Notes under the pieces: model-generated | Told to the model about the DNA's origin: nothing | Seen by the model: only the letters and a program-made list of their open reading frames with translations | The model's database searches: none | Assembly: GCF_024198235.1 (NCBI RefSeq) | Contig: NZ_JAKCFB010000008.1 | Location: 124,001 to 188,000, forward strand | Direction: 5' to 3' | Origin: Myxococcus dinghuensis | GTDB lineage: Bacteria; Myxococcota; Myxococcia; Myxococcales; Myxococcaceae | DNA: 64,000 bases | Translations under genes and position numbers: made by a program | Shown here: positions 16,627 to 27,447 of the stretch, piece after piece | Position numbering within the stretch: position 1 is the first letter of the stretch | How the letters are laid out: each line of letters opens with the position of its first letter

Positions 16627-17220
16627 ATGACCGAACGCGAGGCGTATCTGCAGCAGATGGAGGCGGAGAAGCGGGGCATCGACGCGCGCATCGCCGAGGT
16701 AGAAGCACAGGAGGACATCCGCAAGGCGGATGACGAGGCGCAGGCGCTGAGCGGCGCGAAGCGGCGTCGCGAGGAGTTCCGTCGCAAGCTCGAGGTGCTG
16801 CGCCAGCGGGGGACGGAGAATTTCGACGCGGGCAAGGCGGAGCTGCGCCGGGCCTACGATGACGCGAACCAGTCCGTGGCCGAGGCGGAGGAGCGCGCGG
16901 GCGTGCGCCGCGCCGACTACGAGCGCAAGCGCGAGGCGGAGCTGCGCGAACTCGGCGCCCAGTTCGACGGCTGGCAGGCGTCCGTCTCCCGCAGCCGCGC
17001 CGACGATTCGATCCTGACGCGGCAGGAGCTCGACTTCGTGCGCCAGTCGTTCAAGTCCACCGGCGACTGTCTGCGGCGGTTGATGACGGCGAAGGGCGCG
17101 GACTGGTCCCGACTCCGCAAGGAGTACGACGGGGCGTGGGACGAGCTGGTCGGGAAGTACCGGGAGGTTCGTTCGAGTGGTGGCTCTGGCGTGGCGGAGC
17201 AGCCGCCCTCGCCCTCGTGA
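16627..17220 (+). CDS. Coiled-coil protein of unknown function
   Basis: A 197-residue cytoplasmic protein with no signal or membrane segment. Residues 1-120 are strongly charged (Glu/Arg/Lys/Ala heptad-like) and predicted to form a coiled coil; the remaining part is helical with two tryptophans. I chose the ATG at 16627 because the upstream in-frame extension is arginine/proline-rich noise antisense to the spermidine-synthase-like gene. A strong terminator follows at 17250-17281. I do not recognise a family. Confidence 0.7.
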   Translation: MTEREAYLQQMEAEKRGIDARIAEVEAQEDIRKADDEAQALSGAKRRREEFRRKLEVLRQRGTENFDAGKAELRRAYDDANQSVAEAEERAGVRRADYERKREAELRELGAQFDGWQASVSRSRADDSILTRQELDFVRQSFKSTGDCLRRLMTAKGADWSRLRKEYDGAWDELVGKYREVRSSGGSGVAEQPPSPS

Positions 17221-17249
17221 GCGAGGGGGACGGCAGTCCTGTGTGGGGC

Positions 17250-17281
17250 GCGCCAGCCCTCTCGGGAGGGAGGGCTGGCGC
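17250..17281 (+). terminator. Intrinsic hairpin after the coiled-coil gene
   Basis: CGCCAGCCCTC (17251-17261) pairs perfectly with GAGGGCTGGCG (17270-17280); G17250 and C17281 extend the stem to 12 bp around an 8-base loop. It lies 30 bp after the stop codon. Confidence 0.7.
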
Positions 17282-17424
17282 CGGCGGCGTGCGCGACCCG
17301 CGACGTCGCCCTGTCGCGACCTCCCAGTCGGGTTCGTCTCCGGCGGCGTGTCACCACACCCGGGGCATCCTGTCGGTACCGGAACGGCGCACGGTACATT
17401 GCGTGACTCCCGCGGGAGCCACAC

Positions 17425-18828
17425 ATGGGCGACGTCGCGCACGAACCGCAGGTCGTTTCGAACTCTCCCGTCCAGGAAGCCGAAGGCGACGGGAGCGGTC
17501 CGGGTCTGAAGACCGCCCGCTCGGGGGCCCTGCTCCAGTTGCAGCGCGCGTTCGACCAGTCTCCGCGAGTCACCGCGCGGGCGAACCAGGCGCAGGCGCT
17601 GCAACGGCGTGCGGCGCCGCGCAACGAGACGGGCCTTCCCGATGACTTGAAAACGGGCGTCGAGTCGCTCTCGGGCCTCACCATGGACGACGTGCGCGTC
17701 CACTACAACTCGAGCATGCCCGCCCAGCTCCAGGCCCTGGCGTACACCCAGGGCTCGGACATCCACGTCGCGCCGGGGCAGGAGCAGCACCTGGCGCACG
17801 AGGCCTGGCACGTGGTGCAGCAGAAGCAGGGGCGGGTTCGGCCCACGCGGCAGCTCCAGTCGGAGCCGCTCAACGACGACGCGGGCCTGGAGCACGAGGC
17901 GGACGTCATGGGCTCCCGCGCGGTGGGGCTCGACGTGGGGAGGCTCCCCCTCCAGCGACGGAGGGACGCGTCGGCTGTCTCCGGGGGCGCCCCCGTCCAG
18001 CGGGTGGCCGTGCAACTGGGCACGGACGACGTCGGGAACATCGACGAAATCAACGTCGGTGGACGCGCCGGCTCGCTCTGGCCCCAGGAGCGCCACCACA
18101 CCACGCCCTGGCAGTCCTACCTGGACACGCTCGATGGCGACCTGTCCACGTTGAGCATCCCGGAAGCCGTCCTGACGATGAATGACCTGGACGACCACCT
18201 GCGGACGTTGCCGGGGTGGGGCTTGAGGAACTACCTGGAGGCGAACAAGCGGGCGGCGTTCCAGGGGGCGGTCGTCGAACTCCAGAACCGGCGGGCCGCC
18301 ACCAACCTGCTGGCCGACGACTCGCCGCTCCTCGCGTTGTCCCTCCAGCGCTACATCCAGCAGTGGCTCGTCGTGCGCAGCAAGCTCCCCCTGGCCCAGT
18401 CCGACGCGGGCGGAGGCGCGGGGAACGTGGCGGAGGACACCGCCGTCGCCCGGGACGCGAACACCGGGGGCATCGTCGACGATGACGACCTGCGCGACGC
18501 GTTGTTCCGCATGTTCGACTTCCAGACGGTCCGCAACGTCTTCACGGACCCTGACGACGGGGACGTGGACGACGAGTACGAGAACTTCGGGTTCGACCCC
18601 GCCGCCATCCCGCTGACCCTGGAGCAGCTCCGCGCCCGGGCCTTCGAGCAGCACGCCCGCTCCATCCAGAAGGCCTATCCCACCGCCTTCGGGCAGCTCT
18701 ACGCGGGCGCCAATGCGCTGACCACGATGGTGGCCGAGATGGAGGCGCACTGGGGCGTGATGGACGACATGGGCTCCGAGGCCTCCGAGTCGGAGGCAGA
18801 GGCGTCGGACTCCGAGATGTCCGACTAA
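17425..18828 (+). CDS. DUF4157 (eCIS core) domain protein with HExxH motif
   Basis: A 467-residue protein with no signal peptide. Residues about 68-165 are the DUF4157/eCIS-core domain: L-P-x-x-L-K-x-G-V-E-S-L-S-G-L-T-M-D-D-V-R-V-H-Y-N-S, then H-V-A-P-G-Q-E-Q-H-L-A-H-E-A-W-H-V-V-Q-Q. H-E-A-W-H at 125-129 is a zinc-metallopeptidase motif. In known systems this domain sits at the N-terminus of cargo or toxins linked to extracellular contractile injection systems, or of polymorphic toxins. The C-terminal 250 residues match nothing I recognise and end in a Ser/Glu/Asp-rich acidic tail. No contractile tail genes lie in this window. It is a good candidate for an effector or processing protein with a novel C-terminal domain. 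Confidence 0.85.
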   Translation: MGDVAHEPQVVSNSPVQEAEGDGSGPGLKTARSGALLQLQRAFDQSPRVTARANQAQALQRRAAPRNETGLPDDLKTGVESLSGLTMDDVRVHYNSSMPAQLQALAYTQGSDIHVAPGQEQHLAHEAWHVVQQKQGRVRPTRQLQSEPLNDDAGLEHEADVMGSRAVGLDVGRLPLQRRRDASAVSGGAPVQRVAVQLGTDDVGNIDEINVGGRAGSLWPQERHHTTPWQSYLDTLDGDLSTLSIPEAVLTMNDLDDHLRTLPGWGLRNYLEANKRAAFQGAVVELQNRRAATNLLADDSPLLALSLQRYIQQWLVVRSKLPLAQSDAGGGAGNVAEDTAVARDANTGGIVDDDDLRDALFRMFDFQTVRNVFTDPDDGDVDDEYENFGFDPAAIPLTLEQLRARAFEQHARSIQKAYPTAFGQLYAGANALTTMVAEMEAHWGVMDDMGSEASESEAEASDSEMSD

Positions 18829-18850
18829 GCGAGGCGCCCGGACACGACGA

Positions 18851-18883
18851 GGCCCCACCCCTTCGTGAGGAAGGAATGGGGCC
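18851..18883. terminator. Bidirectional terminator between the DUF4157 gene and clpB
   Basis: GGCCCCA (18851-18857) pairs with TGGGGCC (18877-18883); an inner CCTTC/GAAGG stem with a GTGAG loop continues it after a symmetric cc/aa internal loop. It separates two convergent genes. Confidence 0.7.
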
Positions 18884-18910
18884 CGAGCCGTCACCCGGCG
18901 GTCCTGGTGC

Positions 18911-21535
<2,625 letters not shown>

Positions 21536-21541
21536 AGACTC

Positions 21542-21569
21542 AACGTAAGAGCCGAGTCGGGCTTGGCAA
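21542..21569 (-). promoter_or_regulatory. Possible clpB promoter giving a leaderless transcript
   Basis: On the minus strand, TTGCCA (21564-21569) and TACGTT (21542-21547) are separated by 16 bp. The predicted start of transcription would fall at about 21535, the A of the clpB ATG. The -10 match is weak. Confidence 0.25.
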
Positions 21570-21798
21570 GTTGGCGCATTGCGTCGATTCCGGGGTTCGC
21601 GGTGGGTGGCCCGGGCGGAATTGTTTGGACCCCTGGTAGCAACTGGCTATTCGCGGTGCTTGAGTTGCCACCGGGCGCGGGGCTCGGTTATAGGCGGCGC
21701 GCACCCTCGGGGGGCTGACTCTGGAAGCGCACGGCGGCTATCTCATTCGAATCGAATCCTTCGGCGGGCTGGAGCTGCTCCGGCTGGCGCGCGAGGCG

Positions 21799-22302
21799 TT
21801 GGCGCTGGATGGCGCCTCCGGGGCCACGGGGCTCCACGTCTCCGTCATCCGCCGCCGCAAGGTCGTGCGGCTCGCGTACGTGGGGCCCTTCACCGCGGGG
21901 CGCCAGGGCGCGCACTGGTACGCCGCGCACCATGCGCTCGCCCGGCTGCTGTCCCGCGCCGCCAATGCCACCGTGCAGGCGTACGTCTACGACCCGGACG
22001 AGGGCGAGGACGTCATCGCCTACGGCAACGGGCGGCGGGTGGGGGGTGAGCGGGTGGTCTACGAGGACGTGGAGCTGCCCCCGGGCCGTCCGGAGGACGT
22101 GGACGACGCGACCTTCGCGCAGATGCAGTCGCGCTGGCCGCTGGGGCACCTGGCCCATGTCTTCGGCGTGGCGCGCAAGGAGCTGGTGCGGCTGCCGCTG
22201 GCGCAGCCCTCCCGCGTGTTGGCGCTGGACGGGGCGCCGTCGGACGCGGAGGCGGTGCTGGACGCGCTGCTGCCCGGCCCCGAGGCGCCGCACGCCCCGT
22301 GA
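21799..22302 (+). CDS. Hypothetical protein, start uncertain
   Basis: At least 167 residues from a TTG at 21799. Coding-like sequence in the same frame continues upstream to 21715 (E-A-H-G-G-Y-L-I-R-I-E-S-F-G-G-L-E-L-L) without any ATG, GTG or TTG before the stop at 21691-21693, so the true start may be a CTG at 21715 or 21721, which follow a run of G's. The protein is alpha/beta with a basic V-I-R-R-R-K-V-V-R segment, and has no signal peptide or membrane segment. Located head-to-head with clpB. I do not recognise the family. Confidence 0.6.
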   Translation: MALDGASGATGLHVSVIRRRKVVRLAYVGPFTAGRQGAHWYAAHHALARLLSRAANATVQAYVYDPDEGEDVIAYGNGRRVGGERVVYEDVELPPGRPEDVDDATFAQMQSRWPLGHLAHVFGVARKELVRLPLAQPSRVLALDGAPSDAEAVLDALLPGPEAPHAP

Positions 22303-22323
22303 CGCGGGGCGGGTGAGGGCGCG

Positions 22324-22980
22324 CTACTCCTCGGCGGGGCCGTCCAGCGCGACGAGCGCCTCGCGCACCGGGTTGCTGCGGAAGTACTGACCGAGCACGG
22401 CGAAGGTGCCGGCCACCAGCGCGGTGCCGAGCACCGTCATCCCCAGCGCCATGGACGGGGCGATGGTGCCGAGCGTCTGCGCGGCCACCGGGTCCTGGTA
22501 CTCCGGCTGGCTGGCGAGGGACTGGGCGAGGACCGCGCCCATCCGGCGGGCGACCACGGCCCATTGCGCGCCGTCGATGGTGCGCAGGACGGCGACGGTG
22601 ATCGCCGCGCGCCCCAGCATCCGCCGCATGGAGTCCCGACGCATGCCGTCCGGGCGCAGCATGCGCGCGGAGGAGACGAAGACGAACGCGCAGGCGATGG
22701 CGAGCACGAACAGCAGCAGCGCCCGCGGCTCGCGCATGGGCTCCAGCGAGGAGAAGCGTGTCTCCATGAGCTGCTGCATCACCGACGGGTCGATGCCCAG
22801 CAGGGGCACCGCGCCGTCCTCGCTGTCGCGGTGCAGCGAGCGGGCCTCGGAGAAGTGGGCCAGCTCCGCCGCCTCGTTGAGCGCCATCCACCCGGTGAGG
22901 GCGGCGAGAATCATTCCGAGGAGCGCCGCGAAGCGGATGCGCCCGGGCAGCCCCCCCGTGCGAGAAGCCGAGACTGTCAC
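22324..22980 (-). CDS. Hypothetical membrane protein
   Basis: A 218-residue protein with about four hydrophobic segments (near residues 15-32, 86-104, 125-140 and 175-197), suggesting an integral inner-membrane protein. An acidic loop follows the first segment. It overlaps the upstream DUF1844 gene by 4 bases, so the two are translationally coupled, with the short acidic protein gene in front. I do not recognise the family. Confidence 0.75.
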   Translation of the reverse strand: MTVSASRTGGLPGRIRFAALLGMILAALTGWMALNEAAELAHFSEARSLHRDSEDGAVPLLGIDPSVMQQLMETRFSSLEPMREPRALLLFVLAIACAFVFVSSARMLRPDGMRRDSMRRMLGRAAITVAVLRTIDGAQWAVVARRMGAVLAQSLASQPEYQDPVAAQTLGTIAPSMALGMTVLGTALVAGTFAVLGQYFRSNPVREALVALDGPAEE

Positions 22981-23291
22981 CGCTTGCTGGCCTCCACGAA
23001 GCGAATGCGCAGGTCCGTGAGCAGTCCGTCGAAGAGCTGCTCCTCGTCCTGCGTCAGGTTGCCCCGGGTCTTCTGGCGCAGCATCGAAAGAAGATCCAGG
23101 TTCTGCCGGGCCAGCGGCAGGTCTCTCGCCGTCTGGCCCGTCTCCGGGTTCGGCGCGTCACCCAGGTGGATGAGCACCGCGGTGCCCAGCCCCATGATGA
23201 ACGTGCTGAGGGAGATGGCCTCCTCGGACGCGGAGCGCGCTTCCCCCCGCATCACGAAGGTCTCGCCGCGCTTCTCGTCCTGGGGGCTCAT
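22977..23291 (-). CDS. DUF1844 domain protein
   Basis: A 104-residue protein that closely follows the DUF1844 pattern: S-L-S-T-F-I-M-G-L-G-T-A-V-L-I-H-L-G, then P-N-P-E-T-G, then L-A-R-Q-N-L-D-L-L-S-M-L, then K-T-R-G-N-L-T-Q-D-E-E. The family is widespread in deltaproteobacteria and Acidobacteria and has no known function; one hydrophobic stretch (about 27-45) could associate with the membrane. It overlaps both the upstream and the downstream gene by 4 bases, a tightly coupled three-gene operon. Confidence 0.88.
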   Translation of the reverse strand: MSPQDEKRGETFVMRGEARSASEEAISLSTFIMGLGTAVLIHLGDAPNPETGQTARDLPLARQNLDLLSMLRQKTRGNLTQDEEQLFDGLLTDLRIRFVEASKR

Positions 23292-23605
23292 GGAGTCTGC
23301 GGCTCCTCGCCCTCACCGCCGCTGGCGGGGGACTCGGCCGCGTCGTCGGAGGAGGCCTCCGCGGAGTCCGACGAGTCCGAATCCTCGGCGTCGTCGGTGT
23401 CGTCCTCCTCGTCGTCGATATCGTCCTCGTCGTCGTAGTCGTCGACGTCATCCGCCATCGACGTCTCCACCGGCGTGGCCTTGTCCGCCACGTCCGGCAG
23501 GCCCTTGAGGTGGCGCTCGAGCGCCTTCTCGTCGAGCTGGCCGGAGCGCAGGTACCGCTCCGCGGTGCGCTTGTCGAGGTACTTGGGGTCCACCGTGTCC
23601 GCCAT
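23288..23605 (-). CDS. Small protein with acidic low-complexity tail
   Basis: A 105-residue protein. The first 40 residues (D-P-K-Y-L-D-K-R-T-A-E-R-Y-L-R-S-G-Q and following) look like a small helical domain; residues 50-105 are almost entirely Asp, Glu and Ser, giving a very negative charge. First gene of the DUF1844 operon, overlapping it by 4 bases. Similar short acidic-tailed proteins precede DUF1844 genes in related genomes to my knowledge, but I cannot name a function. Confidence 0.75.
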   Translation of the reverse strand: MADTVDPKYLDKRTAERYLRSGQLDEKALERHLKGLPDVADKATPVETSMADDVDDYDDEDDIDDEEDDTDDAEDSDSSDSAEASSDDAAESPASGGEGEEPQTP

Positions 23606-23698
23606 GTTTCAAATCCTCAGAATTGCTTGGAAAACAGCGCGCCACCTTATAGCAGAGGGGCCGCCTGTCAACGCCGCCGTCCTGCCTGTCTGGTGCCG

Positions 23699-24355
23699 AT
23701 GAACGTCTCGCGCCGTCCGCTGCTTCCCCCCGGGCCCTATCTGCTGTGCGACGACACCGTCCTGCCGGACGTGCCGCTGGTGGGCAAGGCGGAACGGCTG
23801 CTGGCGGGAGGCGCGCGTGTGCTGCAACTGCGCATGAAGCGCACCCCCGTGCGGCAGGCGCTGGAGGCCGCGCGGGCGATCACCGCGTCGTGCCGGGCCG
23901 CGGGGGCGCTGTGCCTGGTGAACGACCGGGTGGACCTGGCGCTCCTGTCGGGCGCGGACGGCGTCCACGTGGGGGACGAGGACCTGCCCGCGGAGGACGC
24001 GCGCGCGTTGCTCGGGCCGGACCGGTTGGTGGGCGTCACCGTGCGCGGCGTGGAGGGGGCGAGGGCGGCGCGGGAGGCGGGTGCGGACTACGTGGGCCTG
24101 GGCCCCGTCTTCGCCACGACGACGAAGCAGGTGCCGGCGCGGGTGCTGGGGTTGGAGGGGCTCGCACGGGTGGTGCGGGACAGCCCGCTTCCGGTGGTGG
24201 GCATCGGTGGGGTGGGACTGGAGAACATCGCCCGGGTGGCGGCGACGGGGGCGCATGGCGCGGCGGTGGTGTCCGACGCGCTGCTCGCCCAGGACATCGC
24301 CGAGCGGGTGCGGCGGCTCGCGGGTGCGTTTGAACAGGGGCGAGTGGGGAAGTAG
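23699..24355 (+). CDS. thiE: Thiamine-phosphate synthase ThiE
   Basis: A 218-residue TIM-barrel enzyme that joins HMP-pyrophosphate and thiazole phosphate to give thiamine phosphate. Motifs seen: V-L-Q-L-R-M-K (strand 1-2), C-L-V-N-D-R-V-D-L-A, G-V-H-V-G-D-E-D-L-P, G-L-G-P-V-F-A-T-T-T-K, and the phosphate-binding G-I-G-G-V. The start at ATG 23699 fits the family length; a GTG six bases upstream is possible. The thiD gene lies two genes on, with a C26 amidotransferase-like gene between. No THI-box riboswitch is visible upstream. Confidence 0.92.
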   Translation: MNVSRRPLLPPGPYLLCDDTVLPDVPLVGKAERLLAGGARVLQLRMKRTPVRQALEAARAITASCRAAGALCLVNDRVDLALLSGADGVHVGDEDLPAEDARALLGPDRLVGVTVRGVEGARAAREAGADYVGLGPVFATTTKQVPARVLGLEGLARVVRDSPLPVVGIGGVGLENIARVAATGAHGAAVVSDALLAQDIAERVRRLAGAFEQGRVGK

Positions 24356-24376
24356 GGTCGACCGACGGACTCCCCC

Positions 24377-25141
24377 ATGAACAATCATCCGCGTCACCAC
24401 GGGCAGCCGCCTCGGCGCCCCAACATCGGCATCACCCCGGACTGGGCCCAGCCCGAGGGGCAGCCCTTCGCGCGCTACGAGTTGAAGGTGCCCTACGCGG
24501 ACGTGGTGTTGCGCGTCGGCGGACTGCCCTTCGTGCTGCCGTATTCGGACGACCCGACGTGCGTGGACGCGTACCTGGACCGCATCTCCGGGCTGCTCGT
24601 CACCGGCGGCGCGTTCGACATCCCCCCGGAGGCGTACGGCGAGACGGCGCGCGAGGGGCTCGGCGTGCTCAAGGAGGGGCGCACCGCGTTCGAGGCGGCG
24701 CTGATGAAGGGCGCGCTCAAGCGCAACATGCCGGTGCTGGGCATCTGCGGGGGCATGCAACTGCTCAACGTGGTGCTGGGCGGCACGTTGTTCCAGGACA
24801 TCGGCCGCGAGGTGCCGGGCTCGCGCGTGCACGAGCAGCCGCACGACCGCACCCAGCCACAGCATCCGGTGGACGTGCGCAGCGGCACGTTGCTGGCGGA
24901 GGCGGTGGGGCACGGGCAACTGATGGTGAACTCCACCCACCACCAGGCGGTGCGCGCGCCGGGCAAGGACGTGAGCATCAGCGCCATCGCGCCGGACGGC
25001 GTGGTGGAGGCCATCGAGTCCACCGTGCACGGCTTCGCGGTGGGCGTGCAGTGGCACCCCGAATACATGTCGACGACGATTCCCGTGCACGTGGGGCTGT
25101 ACAAGTCCTTCATCCAGAAAGCGCGCGAGCACCGGCGGTGA
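24377..25141 (+). CDS. Class I glutamine amidotransferase / gamma-glutamyl hydrolase (peptidase C26, PuuD-like)
   Basis: A 254-residue C26 protein. The nucleophile motif is G-I-C-G-G-M-Q, the catalytic His lies in V-Q-W-H-P-E, and the conserved H-H-Q-A-V segment is present. PuuD removes the glutamyl group from gamma-Glu-GABA in putrescine breakdown; other members act on different gamma-glutamyl compounds. Here it sits between thiE and thiD, starts 21 bp after thiE and overlaps thiD by 4 bases, so a part in pyrimidine or thiamine-related metabolism is as likely as polyamine catabolism. No other puu gene is nearby. Confidence 0.88.
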   Translation: MNNHPRHHGQPPRRPNIGITPDWAQPEGQPFARYELKVPYADVVLRVGGLPFVLPYSDDPTCVDAYLDRISGLLVTGGAFDIPPEAYGETAREGLGVLKEGRTAFEAALMKGALKRNMPVLGICGGMQLLNVVLGGTLFQDIGREVPGSRVHEQPHDRTQPQHPVDVRSGTLLAEAVGHGQLMVNSTHHQAVRAPGKDVSISAIAPDGVVEAIESTVHGFAVGVQWHPEYMSTTIPVHVGLYKSFIQKAREHRR

Positions 25142-25878
25142 ATCCCCGCGTCGTGCTGCTGGCGGGGTTGGAGCCCACGGGAAGGGCGGGGCTCCTGGCG
25201 GACGTGGCCGCGGTGCGGGCCCGGGATGGGCAGCCGGTGGCGGTGCCGCTGGCGCAGACGGCGCAGGGGCGCGACACCTTCGCGTGGATGGCCTCTCCAC
25301 CGCGTGTGGTCCGGTGGCAGTTGCAGGCCGCGCGTGAGCTGGGCCCGGTGCACGCGGTGAAGTTCGGCATGGTGCCGGGGCTGGCCCAGCTCGACGCCGC
25401 GCGTGAGGCCCTCCAGGGAACGAAGGCGTGGTGGGTGGTGGACCCGGTGGTGCGCACGTCGCGCGGCGAGCGGCTGTCTCGGCTGTCCGCGCGGCGATAC
25501 CTGTCGCTCGCGGGGCCTCGTGTCGTGCTCACGCCGAACCTGGACGAGGCGGGGTGGCTGCTGGGCCGCGCCGCGCCGGCCGACGTGGCCGAGGCCGAGG
25601 TGGCGGCACGAGAGTTGGTCGCGCACGGCTTCTCCGCGGTGCTGGTGAAGGGAGGGCACCTGCCGGACGTGCAGGGCCTGGCGGATGTACTGGCGACGGC
25701 GGAGGGGACGCGAGTCCTGCGAGGCCGGCGGCTGGAGCGCGCGCCAGGGCGGCGGGGCACCGGGTGTCGGTTGGCCTCGGCCCTGGCGACGGAGCTGGGG
25801 CGGGGCGCGCCGATGGAGGACGCGGTGCGGGCCGCGCGGGCCCTGGTCGTGCGCTACCTGCGCACGGGACGCGAGTGA
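25138..25878 (+). CDS. thiD: Hydroxymethylpyrimidine/phosphomethylpyrimidine kinase ThiD-like
   Basis: A 246-residue ribokinase-fold protein. It starts with GTG at 25138, whose last bases overlap the stop of the preceding gene (GTGA). The pattern fits ThiD: N-terminal V-V-L-L-A-G-L-E-P-T-G-R-A-G, central K-F-G-M-V, V-V-D-P-V-V-R, L-T-P-N-L-D-E-A, V-L-V-K-G-G-H, and the anion-hole motif G-T-G-C-R-L-A-S-A-L-A. ThiD usually has S-G-G-A-G-L near the start; here it is T-G-R-A-G-L, a divergent version. It phosphorylates HMP and HMP-P for thiamine synthesis. With ThiE two genes upstream the pathway context is good. Confidence 0.87.
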   Translation: MNPRVVLLAGLEPTGRAGLLADVAAVRARDGQPVAVPLAQTAQGRDTFAWMASPPRVVRWQLQAARELGPVHAVKFGMVPGLAQLDAAREALQGTKAWWVVDPVVRTSRGERLSRLSARRYLSLAGPRVVLTPNLDEAGWLLGRAAPADVAEAEVAARELVAHGFSAVLVKGGHLPDVQGLADVLATAEGTRVLRGRRLERAPGRRGTGCRLASALATELGRGAPMEDAVRAARALVVRYLRTGRE

Positions 25879-25977
25879 CGCGGCCCCGGCCTGGACCTGG
25901 CGGCGAGGTGGCGTCGCGCCCGTATCCCGCCCCTGTCGAACGAGGAGTGGCGCCGAGGCCGAGGCGCCTGGGGACGG

Positions 25978-27348
25978 CTATTCGGGGCCGCGGCTGCGGC
26001 TCTCGAAGCGGGTGTATTCCGCGAGGAACACCAGGTCCACGGACCCGATGGGGCCGTTACGCTGCTTGGCGACGATGAGCTCGACGGGGATGACGGTGTT
26101 CGACGTCGCCTGGGGCTGGCCCTCGCCGCCTTCTTCCGTCTCCTCGCGGTGGATGAACATCACCACGTCCGCGTCCTGCTCGATGGAGCCGGACTCACGC
26201 AGGTCCGAAAGCATGGGCTTGCCACCCTTGCGCTCCTCCACCTTACGGCTCAGCTGACTGAGCGCGATGATGGGCACCTCCAGCTCCTTGGCGAGCTGCT
26301 TGAGCGCGCGGGAGATTTCGGCGACCTCGAGCTGACGGCTCTCCACCTTGCCCTTCTGGTGCATCAGCTGGAGGTAGTCGATGACGATGAGCGACAGGCG
26401 CGGGTCCTTCTGCTTCACGCGCCGCGCCTTGGCGCGCAGGTCGAACGGGGACAGACCACCCGAGTCGTCGATGTAGATGGGCGCGTTGTAGAGCGCGCCG
26501 GCCATCTCCTGGAACTTCTCCTCGTCGTGCGGCGAGAGGCGACCGCCGCGCAGCTTCTTCATGTCCACGCGGGCGGTGGACGCGAGCAGACGCATGAGGA
26601 GCTGGTCGGCGGGCATTTCGAGGCTGAAGATGCCGACCGCCTTGTTCTCCTTGAGCGCCGCGTGCACCGCGATGTTCATGGCGAACGACGTCTTGCCGAT
26701 ACCGGGACGCGCCGCGAGGATGATGAGCTCGCCGGCGTGCAGGCCCGTCAACTGGTTGTCCAGGTCGAGGTAGCCGGTGGACAGGCCCGTCACGCCCGTC
26801 GCCGCCGACTTCATCTTGTCGAGCAGGTCGAGCGTCTGCTCCATCAGCTCGCTGACCGGGCGCAGGTCGCCCTCGCGCTTCTTCTCCGCGAGGAGGAACA
26901 CCTTGCGCTCGGCCTCGTCGAGCAGCACCTCCAGCTCGCCCGTCTCCTGGCTGGCGAGGTCCTGGATTTCGCGGCCGACGTTGGCCAGCCGGCGACGCAG
27001 CGCCTGGTCCTTGACGATGTTCGCGTACTGGACCGCGTTGGACGCCAGCGGCACCACCTGATCCAACCGCATCAGGTAGGCGGGGCCGCCCACCGCGACC
27101 AACTGGCCCAGGACCTTCAGCTCCTCGGCCAGCGTCAGGTGGTCGACCTGCTTCTGCTGGCCGTCCAGGCGGATCATCGCCGCGAAGATCTGCGCGTGCG
27201 CTGGACTGGAGAAGTCATCCGCGTGGACGACCTCACCCACCGCGGCGATCAACGAGTTGTCCGCCAGCACCGCGCCGAGTACGGCGCGCTCCGCCGCCAG
27301 GTCCTCGTGGACCTTGCGACCGTCCTTGAGGTCGAGAGTGTTCTCCAT
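25978..27348 (-). CDS. dnaB: Replicative DNA helicase DnaB
   Basis: A 456-residue RecA-fold helicase that unwinds DNA at the fork and loads primase. The N-terminal helical domain (about 15-115) has the usual A-E-R-A-V-L-G-A-V-L-x-D-N motif, and the C-terminal ATPase has Walker A A-R-P-G-I-G-K-T at 213-220, L-I-V-I-D-Y-L-Q-L-M (Walker B) and the Q-L-S-R-x-V-E-x-R motif. Length is normal and there is no intein. No Shine-Dalgarno sequence precedes the ATG. Confidence 0.97.
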   Translation of the reverse strand: MENTLDLKDGRKVHEDLAAERAVLGAVLADNSLIAAVGEVVHADDFSSPAHAQIFAAMIRLDGQQKQVDHLTLAEELKVLGQLVAVGGPAYLMRLDQVVPLASNAVQYANIVKDQALRRRLANVGREIQDLASQETGELEVLLDEAERKVFLLAEKKREGDLRPVSELMEQTLDLLDKMKSAATGVTGLSTGYLDLDNQLTGLHAGELIILAARPGIGKTSFAMNIAVHAALKENKAVGIFSLEMPADQLLMRLLASTARVDMKKLRGGRLSPHDEEKFQEMAGALYNAPIYIDDSGGLSPFDLRAKARRVKQKDPRLSLIVIDYLQLMHQKGKVESRQLEVAEISRALKQLAKELEVPIIALSQLSRKVEERKGGKPMLSDLRESGSIEQDADVVMFIHREETEEGGEGQPQATSNTVIPVELIVAKQRNGPIGSVDLVFLAEYTRFESRSRGPE

Positions 27349-27360
27349 GGCTGCCCGTCC

Positions 27361-27388
27361 ACTCTACAGGCAGCTCTGACATGGCCAA
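27361..27388 (-). promoter_or_regulatory. Candidate dnaB promoter
   Basis: On the minus strand TTGGCC (27383-27388) and TAGAGT (27361-27366) are 16 bp apart, giving a start about 6 bases before the dnaB ATG. Together with the absent ribosome-binding site this suggests a very short leader. Confidence 0.35.
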
Positions 27389-27447
27389 GTTTTGCGCCAC
27401 AGACCTGTAGCGGCGGGTGGGGCGAGGAAGGTCCACCTGTGCCCGGG

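Noticed and set aside
21536..21600. CIRCE element or sigma-32 promoter in front of clpB
   Set aside because: No TTAGCACTC inverted repeat, and no CCCAT-type -10 at proper spacing; only a weak sigma-70-like pair fits.
27380..27398. TGGCC...TTTTGC, resembling a sigma-54 promoter
   Set aside because: The GG and GC elements are one base too close for sigma-54, and no plus-strand gene starts downstream.
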